Positions 1 through 17,300 of a stretch of DNA of 64,000 nucleotides are shown here, in pieces. Below the pieces are notes generated by a model, which saw only the letters and a list, made by a program, of their open reading frames with translations, made no database searches and was not told where the DNA came from. A program made the position numbers and the translations under genes. This stretch comes from Amoebidium appalachense (taxonomy: Eukaryota; Ichthyosporea), in assembly GCA_963693365.1 (NCBI GenBank), contig CAVNZM010000012.1:5952001-6016000 (forward strand), written 5' to 3'. Numbering within the stretch: the first letter of the stretch is position 1; each line of letters begins with the position of its first letter.

Positions 1-25
1 CGCGCCGTTTGTGTGTGTGTTTTTA

Positions 26-3609
<3,584 letters not shown>

Positions 3610-5209
3610 GAGCACACCTATCCACACACACGATACAAGCAAAGCCAAGATCAAACCACCACTAAAATCCGCACCTACTCTGAGCTTAAACAGCCCCCTT
3701 TCTCTTTCAGAGACTAGTAGTGCCCTTGGGCTCCTTCGAAGGTCTCATAAGCTTTGCACACCACCTCAAGGTCTTGGAGCGGCCTCCTTGCAAGCTGACG
3801 TTCCCACAGTTACCGTTCCGATCCCCCTCCTTCCCCCTCCACCCCCCAGATTAAAAGTCCACGTATTTTCTCACACATGAAGCTCTCTTACCCTGTCCCC
3901 CCTCCCCTGGTCCGACGTCCTTGTGATGCGTCCGTTGCACCTTCGACTAGTCAGTATCTATGCTTCATTGCAATAAAATCTTTATTTGACTCTCATTACT
4001 AAACCCAATCCTGCACACCCATGGCCAGCACGGGAACTATGTGCGTGCCCCCCCTCGTTTGCGTGTCTGGTGTCAGAGGGGCCTTACCACGGGGGCCCGG
4101 AGGGCGGACGAAGCGACCTTCAACATCTTCGCTAAAAGATAAAAAGAGGCGAGCCTGTGGGCACCCACACCGTTACGTTAGCCTTGGCCCATATACAAGG
4201 TGGCAGCTCCCAGCAACCCTATATTCAAGTCGGAGTCAACAATAACTACAGCCTTTTATTTACTTACAACACTACCCAGAAACCTCAGCAACGATCAACA
4301 TCTTGACAAAGGTTCCTCGCCGTACTAAATGGTAATGGTAAACAAGAGTCCTCCTCCAAATTCCCTTTACTGATTTCATCATCACAGTTGGAACTTCGAA
4401 AGCTCCCTCATCACCCTATTAGCCACTTCCTCCGCTTGACTGACAGCACAGCTACACCGAGAGCTCAGCCGTAAAGTGTCATGATACAGCACTTCCAAAC
4501 TGTGTCTGTATACAAAACAATACAACCCCTTTCTCGATTGATGGCCAATCGCATTACCTCAGAAGTAGAAGCGAATGATCAGTCTTTGGGTGGGGCTGTG
4601 TGCCTGCCTTACGTGGGCCGGGAGAAATGGGGCCGCTCAAAAACGCGACGGGACACCACACCGCGGCCAGGCCAGATCCAAAAAAAAACATAGACTGCCT
4701 AATTTAGTATGTGTTTAACCTTACGTAAGGCCCTGGCCAATCAAAGCGCGGTTCACGTGCTCGCTTAAATTATAAGTTTCCTTTCGAATGTGCCATATAG
4801 CTCATCAATATTGATATCTTTTGTAAAACATTTTGATGTCAATACTTCTGTATTTCCTATTTTTGCGGGTGAAATGGGCTGTTTTCTTTGCTTCGGCTAA
4901 GGATCTCGCTTGTATATTTTTATGTTCATGGCATCATGCTGAACCTTGATGGCACGCCAATCAAGAGGCTCTAGATTTGTGATTGGAAGGTGAAAATATG
5001 TGCATCCAATCAGATGCAACCTGGGCACATGCCGTCCGCCGGATCCGATCTCTGGCTGGCAGACAAAGATCTGGCCGTGCTCAATTGCAACGCTATTATA
5101 CTTCCCTGCTTGGCCCTTTTTCATGTCAATTTTAATATAAACAAACTACCTATATATAAAAAACGTTCATGAACTGGGGCCCGGGGCTTCTGTTTCGGGC
5201 TGCCGCTAT

Positions 5210-5230
5210 CATATGTATGACATACATATG
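5210..5230. other. Perfect 21-bp palindrome
   Basis: CATATGTATG, a central A, then CATACATATG form a perfect 10-bp inverted repeat around one base. It lies about 50-70 bases before the TGACGTCA site in the SCCPDH/DLD intergenic region. It could be a dimeric transcription-factor site or a small cruciform; its function is unknown. Confidence 0.8.
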
Positions 5231-5278
5231 GGTCGCCACTGGTACCTGGTCTCAGATCGGACGGCGACCATCGCGCGA

Positions 5279-5320
5279 TGACGTCATTCAGACGCAACAA
5301 ACGGATGCACCAATCACGTG
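5279..5320 (+). promoter_or_regulatory. CRE-like, CCAAT and E-box cluster upstream of SCCPDH
   Basis: Within 42 bases there is a palindromic TGACGTCA (5279-5286, the CREB/ATF consensus), a CCAATCA (5310-5316) and an overlapping CACGTG E-box (5315-5320). The cluster lies about 430 bases before the SCCPDH ATG and 1.7 kb before the DLD start. These motifs are common by chance, so the regulatory role is inference. Confidence 0.4.
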
Positions 5321-5508
5321 AGTCTTGATTTACTATATTTGAAAAATATCAGATTAGAATTCATATGATTTGCTTTCGTTCGTTTTGGCGGGAAAATAAA
5401 TCTTTGTTCGAAGTGCGTGAACTTCCCCAAAGCGGCACCAACATACGGACTTGTTAGCTATAGAATTGTGGACCTCTCTTTTTCTCGCAAGGCTTTTTCC
5501 CGCTCCTG

Positions 5509-5519
5509 CTCTCTCTTTA

Positions 5520-5554
<35 letters not shown>

Positions 5555-5700
5555 GTCTCTCTCTCTCTGTCTCTCTTTCTCTCTGTCGTTCTTTCCCTCT
5601 CTCTCTCTCTCCCCGTCCCCTCCCCCCCCCCCCCCCCCCCCCCCCCCCCGCCCCACGCGCTCTCTGCCCCTCCACACACACACTCTCTCTCCCGTTTCCC
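5509..5700 (+). repeat. CT-rich and C-run tract in probable SCCPDH 5' UTR
   Basis: A (CT)n-type pyrimidine tract runs from about 5509 to 5620, then about 31 C, then more CT-rich sequence. It ends about 45 bases before the start codon. It may be the transcription start region or a 5' UTR pyrimidine tract. Confidence 0.7.
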
Positions 5701-5746
5701 CACTCTTCTCTTTACTCTCTTCGCCAGCCTAGCTGCATACTGCACC

Positions 5747-6387
5747 ATGTCGCAAGGGCGGCCTTACCAACTGGCTGTGTTTGGGGCGTCAGGTAAGGGC
5801 TAGAAAGGCAGGTTAGTTCGACCCATGGTGGCGATGATATAATGCTCGGTTGATCATGTTGCTGGACAGTTCACGGGTTCCCCCATTTCCTTTATGTGGC
5901 GCACGGTAATTGCTTGCCCTTTGGGCCTGCTAGCGTCTATGTTTGAACCTTATTGACTTTCTAGCTGCCTTAATGGGGAGCGAATGTCGCAAATCCACAC
6001 CCCCTTCTTGTTTACTTGACCACATAACTCTCACATTATGTGATAAGGCTCCCTTGACCACATAACTCTCACATTATGTGATAAGGCTCCCTGAAAAGAA
6101 TGCTATTCCTTTGCCATCTTCACATTGTGAACCCATAATTCGGTGCTGTCGGGTTTCATCCTTCTTCCCACTCCGTGGCCCTGTCCCACTACGACATCTT
6201 CCCACACTTCCAATCTTGAAAACTTTATTTACTTCGTACTGGACCACATCCCTGAAGGTAAATGAGTCCTTTCCCCGCTACTTCTCTAAATCCATGATTT
6301 CCACCTTACAGTCGTCGTCCCCTCCTCTCTCCCCCTCCTCCCTCCCCCCCCTCCCCTCCCCCTCCACTACCATCACCCCACCACCAT

Positions 6388-6463
<76 letters not shown>

Positions 6464-6532
6464 CACGCACACACACACACACACATGCACGCACACACAC
6501 ACACACACACACACAGACACACATACACAACA

Positions 6533-6570
<38 letters not shown>

Positions 6571-6571
6571 A

Positions 6572-6637
<66 letters not shown>

Positions 6638-6948
6638 CACACACGCACATACACACACCGTATTTCTCCCCCTCTCCCCGCCCCCCCACCCCCCTTCCCA
6701 GGGTTCACCGGGGTGCTTGTTGTGGAAGAGCTAGTCAAGTATCTGCGCAGTTCGGGCAAACAGCTGGCCTGGGCCGTGGCTGGAAGGAGCGAGTCCAAAT
6801 TGAAGGGTACGTACGTGGAGGGATGAGTGCATGTTAGACACAGCTATATTCGCTAATGACCGTGCAAAGAGGGTCGGATGTGCTTATTGTGGGTGTATGG
6901 ATCTGTCTGCGTGGTGTGATGCTGGTGGTGAATATGGCGGCACTGTGT

Positions 6949-6979
<31 letters not shown>

Positions 6980-6990
6980 GCGCGCGCGCA

Positions 6991-7028
<38 letters not shown>

Positions 7029-8240
7029 CGTTTATGTTCTTACACGTGTGTGTCTGTGTGTGTGTGTGCGTGGTGCTGGTAGTGGTGGTGTGTGTGTGTG
7101 CATACACACACTATGTGTGTATGTGCCTGTGCTTGTGTGTGTGCATGGCTATGGTGGTGTTTGGTCGTTAAGGTTTATGTGTGTAGGTATTGTTGGGGGG
7201 AGGGGGGGGGGGGGGGGGGAGGGGGGAGTGGGAGGGGAAGGTGGGGGGGTGGGGGGGGGGGGGGGTGGGCGGTGAAAGAAGGGGGGGGGGAACACGGTGG
7301 AGGGAGGGAATGTGTGAACGGTTGGTTAATCACAGGTGTGGTGGTTGACCGCAAAACACATGGAGTCCACGTAGGGATGATAGAGGAGGGTGCAAAGGAA
7401 AAGAGGATGTGCATGCTGCTGGGACATAAAGATGGGGCAGGGTCGGGGGAGGGAAAGGGGGGAGGGGAGAGGGGGCGGGCCGGGCGGGGGGGGGGGGGGG
7501 GGGGGGGAGGAGGAATATGGAAAGGGGGTCGGGGTGAGGAGAGATGGGTGCATATTTTTGTTCGGGGAAAGGGGGGAGGGGGGCGGGGGGGGAGGGGGGA
7601 AGGGGGGGGGGGTTGATGTGGTAACACGAGGTGTTTTCACGATTTATGGTGTGTTGGTGGTGAGTTTGAGAGTTGAGAGAAAACTCAGAACAGGAAAGGA
7701 TTTTCTACGGAGAATTGTAGCGCCCAAGGGGGGGGGGGGGGGGGGGGGGGGGAGGAAGAGGGTGGGGTGGGCAAGACAGAGACGGTGTGTTTGATACCCC
7801 GTGCTGAGGAGCCCCCTTGCAAAGAATTAATTACGAGCTTTGCTGACTGTTAATTTCCCCCCCCCCCCTTTTTTTTTCATTTATTTTGCTTCATTTTTTA
7901 TCCACTTATCCCACGTGCTTTTCTCCACCGCAGCTGCCCTCACGGATGTAGCTCACCGGCTTGGAGATGCCACCGTCAAAGACACCCCCATCCTCATTGC
8001 CGATGGTATATATGCCCCCCCCCCCCCCCCCCCCTCCCCCTCAGGTACCGCCTCGCCCCACCCTCCTCCTATCCCCTTTTGCCCTCTGGTTGGGAGGGGG
8101 GAGGCCCCCCTGGGGGGGGGGGGGGGGGTCCACCCCCTTTTGCCAAGTGCACACCCACCCGGCACACACACCCCTCTCCCCTGTGGTTTCCACCCCTCTG
8201 TATTCAACCCCTCCTCCTTTCCATACTCCTGCACTAACGT

Positions 8241-8305
<65 letters not shown>

Positions 8306-9848
8306 GCAGTCAAGGACACCAAGAGCATGGCCGACCTCTGCAAACAGGTCTCCGTCATTCTCAACGTGACCGGCCCGGTATTTACTCTCCCCTTCCCCAT
8401 CCACCCCCCCCCCTCTCCCCCCTCCCCTTTCCTTCATTCTTAAAAGACAGACACACATACACCCCCCCACACACGCATGCACGCGTGCACACACACAAAC
8501 AAATACACAGTCGCGTGCACACACTCACACAACACACCAGCCAATCTCTCACTTTGTTTGGGAAGAGAGGTGGGTGGATGGATGGATGGGGGGGAGGGAG
8601 GTGGTGGAAAGGGGTTGGGGGGGGGGGGGGAGGAGGGGGGGGGATTTATGTGGTATGGTAAGCCCTTACATGTGTGATAAATATTGATATTAGTCCCTTT
8701 TGTGCATCTGGGTCTCTGGTCGAATGCGATGGATTAACAAATATTGTTTTTTCTGGGGGTTTCATTGGTGGGGCTAGTGGGCAGGCGCGAGGGGGGGGGG
8801 GGGGGGGGAGGGGGGGGGGGAGAGAGGGAGAGAGAGAGAGAGAGAGAGAAAAGACCTCCCCCGCCCTCCCCGCGCCCCCTCCCCTCCCCCGCCACACACC
8901 ACCACCACAGCCACCACTGCTAGTATTGAATAATGATGATGGTGATGATAAAATGCTGAGAGTATTACTGATAACGATATTTATGGTAGCAGTATAAGTA
9001 GCAAAAAAACAATAATAGTCACATAGATATTATAACAGCAATGATAAATACCACAGCCACTGCCCCTGGTTCCGCCCTCTCACATCTTGACACTGTAACA
9101 ACAGTACAGGTTTTTCGGGGAGCCGGTGGTGAAAGCCTGCATGGAGAACGGGCATGTGTCCCCCCCCCCCCCCCCCCCCCTTCTCCCTCCTCCTCCCCCA
9201 CGTTCTCTGTATCTGTTGCGTGTTAATGGACTTTGAAAGGGGGGGGGGGGGGGGGGGGGTATTAGCGCTTTCGAGATGAGGAAAGGACAGGGAACCAGGA
9301 AGGCAAAGACTGGTGTTTGTGCCATGTCAAATATACCAAGTAGGCACCCTCAGACGTGTGCTCTCTCCTCGTCCACCACCCCTTTCGGCTCATTTTCCAC
9401 CCGCCTTTGGTTTCTCTTTCTCTCTTTCTTTCTCCCCCTCCCTCCCAACACTAAACCACCACGCCCCCCTCCTCTCCCTCCTTCCCCCCCCCCCCCCCTC
9501 CCCTCCCCCCCCCCCTCCTCCCGTTTTGGTTGTAATTTGCTTTGGGACCTCGTTCCGCTAGCCACTGATTCGTTCCACCCACCAGACCCACAACCCCACC
9601 ATCCCCCTCCACACACACACACGGGCGCGCGAGCATGCGCACACCACGGCAACCAAAAAGAGGAGGGGGGGGGGGGGGAGGGAGGAAAGATGTCCTTTTG
9701 AGAGGTGTGTTTGTGTGTGTGTGGGGGGGGGGGGGGGGGGGGGGGGGGGATGTGTGTTTGAGGGCGGGGGACAGGGGGAAGGTAAAATCAAGAGGAAACC
9801 CAACTTTTCTATTATCACTTTCGTCGGATGTTCATTCTCACCCCCCTC

Positions 9849-9889
<41 letters not shown>

Positions 9890-10926
9890 CCTCCCCGTGC
9901 AGAGCGGACTATCTTGACATCACCGGTGAGCCGGAGTTTATTGAGCGCATGATTTTAAAATACGCGCAGGCAGCAAGAGCCAATGGGGTGGTTGCAGTAA
10001 CCACGTGCGGGTTCGACTCTGTGCCGTGCGACCTTGGGGTGGAATACACACTGGGCCAGTTTCCAGATAGGAGCTTGGTGGGTGTGCTTTTTTTTTTTTT
10101 TTTTTTTTTTTTGTTGTTGTTAGGGGTGGGGGGGGAGGGGTTTGAGGCATGCGTACATGGGTGTGGGTGTGATGGTGGGTGTTTGGGTGGGTGTGGTGTT
10201 GGTGTGTGTTGGTCAATCCATACATGTGAGGTGTGGGTGCATTTGGAGTCATGCATATGCGGGTGGCTGTGTCGATGAGATTGTGTAAGGAGCTGCTGGC
10301 GTGCGGGTGTGTCGGTCTGTGCGTTTGCGTGTGTAGGTGTGTTGTGGTGTTAGTCATGCAGACGCGGGTGGTGTGGGGGCAGAGTATTCGTGTGCTTTAG
10401 TGTGTGTGTGCACATGTGAGCGGGGTGGAGGTGTGCTTTTGGTGCGCATGAAATGGGGAGAGGGCAGAGGGGCCGGGGAGAGGGGGAGGCACATGGGTTG
10501 TGTGAGATCGACGGGCGTGAGGAAGGGAGGGGGTGTTTGGGGGGGGGGGGGGGGGGGTTGCCCAGTACGGTATACTTCTTGTGGATGGGTGACCTATGAG
10601 CTTGTGTGTGTGCCTTTGAGTCTCTGATGCAATGGTAGGGTAGGTTTGGGTTGGGGGTAAAAGGCCCTGAGGGAGAGAGGGAGGGGGGGGGAAGGGGGGG
10701 GGGGGGGGGGGGGGAGGGGTAGCTGTAGGTGTTGTCTCAACCTGAAGTATGGGCTCTTCCTTGCTGTTTTTTTCCTGTGTGGCCACCGTATGAGACCTGC
10801 CTTCAGTTATGCACGTTCCTAACACAACCGCCGCCCCTTGTCCTTTTTTGCTCCCTTCACCTATCGCCACCAATGCCCACACACTCCCTCGAATCCGCTC
10901 CCTTCGACCTCAGCTGATCGCGTGCA

Positions 10927-10969
<43 letters not shown>

Positions 10970-11596
10970 CAGCAGTGTTGAGAGCTACCTCTCTCTGCAC
11001 TCCGAGAATGGCCTAAAGGGCCACTACGCAACGTTTGAGAGTGCCGTGCATGGTTTCGGCAACCAGGTATGCACCTTGGGGGGGGGGGGGGGGGGGGGGG
11101 AGGGAGGGGGGGGGGGGGGGGGGGGGAGGGGGGGGGGGGGGACAGGAGATTAGAAAGAGGCTGTGATTGATTGATTTGGGAACAAAATGGGCACCAAAAC
11201 GCAAACTTCCCAGGACCCGAGCTTCCCCACCTTCCCCTCTTCCCCCCCCCCCCCCCCCCCCCCCCCCCCACCCACCCACACACACACACACACACTTCAT
11301 CCCTCCCCTCCTTCCCCCCCCCCCCCCCCCCCCCCGCCCCGGCCTCCTCCTCCCGTTCCCCCTCATCCACCTCTCCCCATCTTCTCTCATGCGATACACT
11401 TGCGCAGCCCCTTCCCCCCCTCCCCCGACGTCCCCATTCTGCCTTGCCTGGAAACCCACATATTAACCCTGGTGGGACATTCATTCATCCATGTATATTT
11501 TCTGTGGTGCACACACAAACACTGATCCACTCCTTCCCCCCTCCCCCCAAACAAACCACACACACACACTGATCCTCCCCCCTCCCCCCAAAAAAA

Positions 11597-11651
<55 letters not shown>

Positions 11652-11745
11652 CCGAGCTCTCGAAGATACGCAAGGAGTTGGCGCAGAGAGAGGCTGCCCA
11701 GGGTTGGCTACCCCGCCTCCCCATTGTATGTCATCTTGTAACCCC

Positions 11746-11807
<62 letters not shown>

Positions 11808-13188
11808 ACCCCCCCCCAGCTCATCCCCAAAAGAAAACCCAAATCCCCAACCCCAACCCACCTCTCTCCCCCTCGTTCTCACATTCACCTCTTCCTCCTC
11901 CCTAACCCTCCCTAACCCTCCCCTGTTCACCCGCGTGCCCCCCTCCCCCCCCCCCCCCCCCCCCTCTCCCCCCAACTTGCCTGGCCTTGTTGGCACAAAA
12001 GACCAACGGAATGTCATGTGGAAAGGGGGGGGGGGGGGGGGGGTCTTTTCCCTGTGATGGTTGTTGTGTGTGTGAGGTGGTTTGAAAAAATGGGTACGGG
12101 ATGAGGTCGGGAAGGTGGTGGGATGGGTGTTAAGGGGGAGAAGGGGGGGGGGGGGTTGTCCACGTGCAAAACGAAATGCTGTCGTGTTGGGGGGAGGGGA
12201 AAATGGGGGGGACACGACTGCATGTGCATGTGTGTGTGTGTGTGTGCCTGCTGGTTGGTGCATGGGGATTCCTATGGCTGTGTGTGTGCCTGCTGGTTGG
12301 TGCACGGGGATTCCCATGGCTGTGTGTGTGCCTGCTGGTTGGTGCATGGGGATTCCCATGGCTGTGTGTGTGCCTGCTGGTTGGTGCATGGGGATCCTCA
12401 TGGCTGTGTGTGTGCCTGCTGGTTGGTGCATGGGGATTCCCATGGCTGTGTGTGTGCCTGCTGGTTGGTGCATGGGGATTCCCATGGCTGTGTGTGTGCC
12501 TGCTGGTTGGTGCATGGGGATTCCCATGGCTGTGTGTGTGCCTGCTGGTTGGTGCATGGGGATTCCCATGGCTGTGTGTGTGCCTGCTGGTTGGTGCATG
12601 GGGATTCCCATGGCTGTGTGTGTGCCTGCTGGTTGGTGCATGGGGATTCCCATGGCTGTGTGTGTGCCTGTGCCTATACCCGCATGTTTGCATTCAGCCC
12701 TGCTTCATTTCATTCAGTTCATTCCTTGCCGTATGGCCCAAGAAACAGTCCGTCAAAAGCAACAAGTGAAGGGGTATTTGTCATTGCAGACTTGCCCGGC
12801 TGTTGGTAGTGTCTCTGATTGCATGGCGTTCTATATCAACTATCCACTCGTTTTTCACTGTGTGCGCTGCGCCTTTTGTTGTTCTGTCTAATTGGTTAGT
12901 GTGTTCTAACCCTCCTCAACCCTCCTCATTACACACACCCACATCTCCCACGCATGCACACACGCACACATACTCTTACGCGCGCACACAGAGACACACA
13001 CACTCTCTCTCTCTCTCTCCCCCTCTCTTCTCTCTCTCTCTCTCTCTTTCTCGCACACACACACGTACACACGTACACGTACAGCTGGGGCCCAAACTGC
13101 GCATGACTTCGGGGCCCGTGCTTCAGCCACAGCTCCAAAAGTGGATCCTTCCCTTCCCTGGTGCCGACGCCACTGTGGTAAGCCCCCC

Positions 13189-13234
<46 letters not shown>

Positions 13235-13595
13235 CCCGCCCTGCCCCCCGCCGCCTGCCCGCCTGCCCGGTGGCGGGGAATTATTCCTCCTTTTCAGCTC
13301 AATTTCTGCTCTTGCACTTACTATATCGTTGATCTGTTGGTGTGTATGCCTTCGGCATTTTTTGGGTTTGTTTTTTCCCTTGTTCTGTAACTCTGTCTTC
13401 CAGTGCTTTTCTTGTTTGGTTCCATAATACTGTGATTGTTGTTATCATGATCAATATTGCTTGGGGTGAGAGAGTTATCGCCATCAGATTCTCGAGTTTT
13501 TTCTTCTGAATGTTGCTTTTGCGCTCTTTAGGTTGGCTAAAGGGCAGTGACGCTTTGCCGAGAACAAGGGTTTTGTCAGCTTTTTTTTTTTTTTT

Positions 13596-13639
<44 letters not shown>

Positions 13640-15146
13640 GGGGGAGGGGGGGGGGGAGGGGGAGGGGGGGGGAGGGGGGAGGGGGGGGGGAGGAGCAGTG
13701 CAGTGAAAAATTGAAGGGAATAGGAGTCGAGTTGCCCGCCCGTGTGTGTGTGTGTGTGTGCACCATCAATCAACAGGGCCACCCACATTTCTTTTTGTGA
13801 TTTCTCCCTGTGTTGTCCTCGGTACCGCTTTTGCCAATGCTTGGCCCCTCGACTGACACACTCTCGCCTTTCACCTTGTGAACTCCCCCCCCCCCCCCCC
13901 CCCCCCCCCCGTGCGCGCTCTCATATCCCTCCTTTTCCAACCTCTCTCCCCCGCCACCCTCTCCCCCCTCTCCCCCCTCTCTCCCCTCCTCCTTTTCTTT
14001 CCCCTTCTCCCCCCTTCCCTTTCGATTACACACCTGCTCCTCACTTGCTTCCTCCCCCTTCCCTCTCCCCCTCTCTCCCCCCTCCTCCTCCCCCCCCCCC
14101 CCCCACCCCCCACCCACCCATCCACCGCTCCATGTCTTTCGTCCTCTCCACCTCTCCCTTCCTCCCACATACCCACCCACCCACCCACCCACTTATCCAC
14201 ACACACACACACGCACACGAACACCCAACCATCCACTCATCCACACACGTACCCCTGTCTTCCACAGGTACGGCGCACACAACGTGAGCTATACCACAGC
14301 CACCAGATCACGCCCACACAGTTTGCAGCATACATGACCATCCCAAGCACCTTCTATGTGGGGGTGGTCATGGCTGTGGGCATAGTCTTCAGGTGTCTTG
14401 CATCATACAAGTGGGGGAGGCAGCTACTGCTAAAGGTAGGAGGGAGGGAGGGGGGGGGGGGGGGGGGGGGGGGGAGGGGGCTAGAGAGTGGGGAGGAAGG
14501 ATTTTGAGGGAGTGGGGTGAACATGGAGAGGTGAAGAAGGGGTAATTGTGGGGGGAGGGGGGGGAGGAGGAAGGAGGGGGGCACGGGTGAGGGGGGAGGA
14601 GGAGGGGGAAGATGGGTAGGGATGAGGGGTTGGGACGGAGGAGAGATGGGATGGGAAGGGGAGAAGTTGGGTGAGGGGAGGGGAGGGGAAGGGGAGAAGT
14701 TGGGTGAGGGGAGGGGAGGGGAAGGGGAGAAGTTGGGGGAGGGGGGGAAGGGAAGGGGCGGTGGGGGAGGGGAAGAGGGGGGTAGGGGGACGGGGGGAGG
14801 TGGGGGGGGGGGGGGGGGTTGTGCAATGCGGCATTACTAATGGCTTAGTGTATGGGCCGAGAATATCGAGGTGGCGTTGAATGGGGAGTTAAAGGGGGAG
14901 GGGAGGGGGGAGGGGGAGGATGTCCATTTTCGGAGGCACTGCCAATACACAAATGCTAACACCTACCTTGTATTTTTTCCGCTCCTTCCCTGTTTCTCAA
15001 ACCACCCCCCCCCCCCCCCCCCCCTCCCCCTCCTCCTCCTCTTTCACCACCCTCGCCCTCTTCTTCCCTTCACCACTTTTTTCCTCTTGCTTGTAGGCTT
15101 CTGCCTTTTCAGCCATCGTTCCTCTCCCTCCCCTCTCCCCCCCAAA

Positions 15147-15178
<32 letters not shown>

Positions 15179-16089
15179 TTCCCCTCGCTCCGTCCCCTCC
15201 CCCATCCGCCCTCCCCTCCCTCCTAAAAAAAAACAAAAACAAATGCTCGTGCACACACGCACACACGCACCCACACACGCACGCACAAACACACAAACAT
15301 ATACTCCTCACACACATACCCCCCTTCCCCCCCACCCCCCCACCCCAACTCCCACCCCCCCCCCCCACACACACACACACAGTTTCCCCGCCTGTTTTCA
15401 TGGGGGGTGTTCAGTCACGAGGGGCCCAGTGCACAGGACCTAGCCACGACCTCCTTCGACATGCAGTTCATAGCACGTGCATACAGCACCAGGCAGGGGG
15501 CAGAGGCAGGCGGACAGCCGGATGTGTGTGTGATGACAAGGGTGGCGGGGCCAGGTGTGTGTGTGTGTGTGTTGGGAGGGTGGGGGGGGGGGAGTGTACA
15601 GGGAGATGGGAGGACGGGGTGTGGGGGAGGGGTGTGGGGCTGCGGACGGGCGGGGCGGGGAGAGGGGAGGGGGGGGGGGGGGGGGGGGGGGGAGGTGGAA
15701 GGGGGGGGAGGGGGGTGGGTGGGTGATAGGGACGTGGGGAAGAGGGGGGGGGGAGGGGAAGGGGGGGGGGGGGAAGGTGTGGGTGCTTGTGTGTGTGTGG
15801 TGGGTGTGTATGCGTGTCTGTGTCTGTTTGTATGTATGTGTGTGTGTGTGTGTGTACCTGCGAATATGTGCGTGTGTGTGCCTGCGTATGTGTGTGTGTC
15901 TGTCTGTGTGCGTGTGGATATCTAGGTAGCAATGAAGGAACCGGGAAGGAAGGGGAAGGACGGGGGATGATATGGAGAGGGAGTTCGTCCGGGTAGGGAT
16001 AATGCTGGTTTCCTGTTCTGGCTAAGGGCTACCCCTACCCACTGTATGTACCATCGTGGCCTCCTCCCCTGGCCTCGTGTCATCTCCGC

Positions 16090-16121
<32 letters not shown>

Positions 16122-16420
16122 TTTCCGTCTCCCCCCACCCCACCCCGGGCCCGCCTCAATACACTTTTCCCCTTTCTTCCTCCCCCCTCCCACCCCCCCC
16201 CCCCCCAAACACACATACACACACACACTGCAGAGCCCGGCTACGTGGCCACACCCATCATTCTGGTTCAGGCCGCCATGACGCTGTTGGAAGAACGGGT
16301 GTGTGCCCCCCTTCTCCCCCTCCCCCCCCTCCCCCCTCGTCCTCCTCCTGCCCGGAGACACGCAGAGGGGCGGCCACCTCTTTAGTCTTCTTAATTTCCT
16401 TTCATTCATTCCTTGCTCCC

Positions 16421-16456
<36 letters not shown>

Positions 16457-17144
16457 TTGCCCCCCTGTCCACCACCCACCACCACCCACCACCCCCCCAC
16501 CCGCAAGGCCCCAATGCCCCCCTATTTCTTCCTAGATGAAAATTTTCCGGTTACCCCCCCCCCCCCCTCTCCCCACCAATACACCATGAGTTGGAATCCC
16601 CCTCATCCTTCCCCCTGACCTTGCTGCCACCACCCCTTAGCATCCCTTGCTCACTTTTTCTCGTTTTCTCGTTTGTGTGGTGTAACACCCCACATGCAAT
16701 GTTCAAGCAGGTCACACCGTCATGCACGTTCCCACTAGTAATAGAGAGTGTTTGGCATCCGAAATTCTTAAAACATATGTAGAGCAAGTAATGTGATCAC
16801 ATTGAAGAATTGTATTTGGAGCGCTGCCAAACACGCCCTTAGTCCTGGTTAGCAATGCAGTTGGTGTTGGATGGCATGTGGGTGCACAACAGCAACATCC
16901 AGAGCGCATGCTGCTGCCTGCCACACACAGGGCGAGACAGACACATGCCATGCACATTGTGACTCACTCCGTCCCATATCCCTTCCCTTCTCCTCTACCT
17001 CCGCACCCTCTCTCCCCCCCCCCCCCCCCCCCCCCCCCCCATCTCAACCCACACTTACACATACTCACACCCACAAATTCACACATAGGTGCACATTTAC
17101 ACGAACCCAGCCACGCATGTGCTCACATTCACACATGTGTAAGC

Positions 17145-17182
<38 letters not shown>

Positions 17183-17230
17183 ACACACACACACGCACAC
17201 AACCAACACACACACACACCCACACACACA

Positions 17231-17300
<70 letters not shown>

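Larger units (their letters stand above)
3610..5746. other. Divergent intergenic region between DLD and SCCPDH
   Basis: About 2.1 kb of unique sequence separates two genes transcribed away from each other, so it probably holds both promoters. It contains several CCAAT-type boxes (GGCCAATCAAAG near 4736, GCCAATCA near 4965, CCAATCAG near 5008, CCAATCACGTG at 5310), a TGACGTCA site, a 21-bp palindrome, and a CT-rich tract just before the SCCPDH start. I find no coding exon or RNA gene. Open frames such as 4021-4245 show no family resemblance. Confidence 0.6.

Noticed and set aside
4021-4245. 74-codon frame starting at a good ATG in the DLD/SCCPDH spacer
   Set aside because: No family resemblance, no clear splice sites and no support beyond being open.
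11481-12891. Open frames of up to 390 residues over the 42-bp minisatellite
   Set aside because: Repeat artefacts inside SCCPDH intron 8; the flanking exons splice in phase across them.
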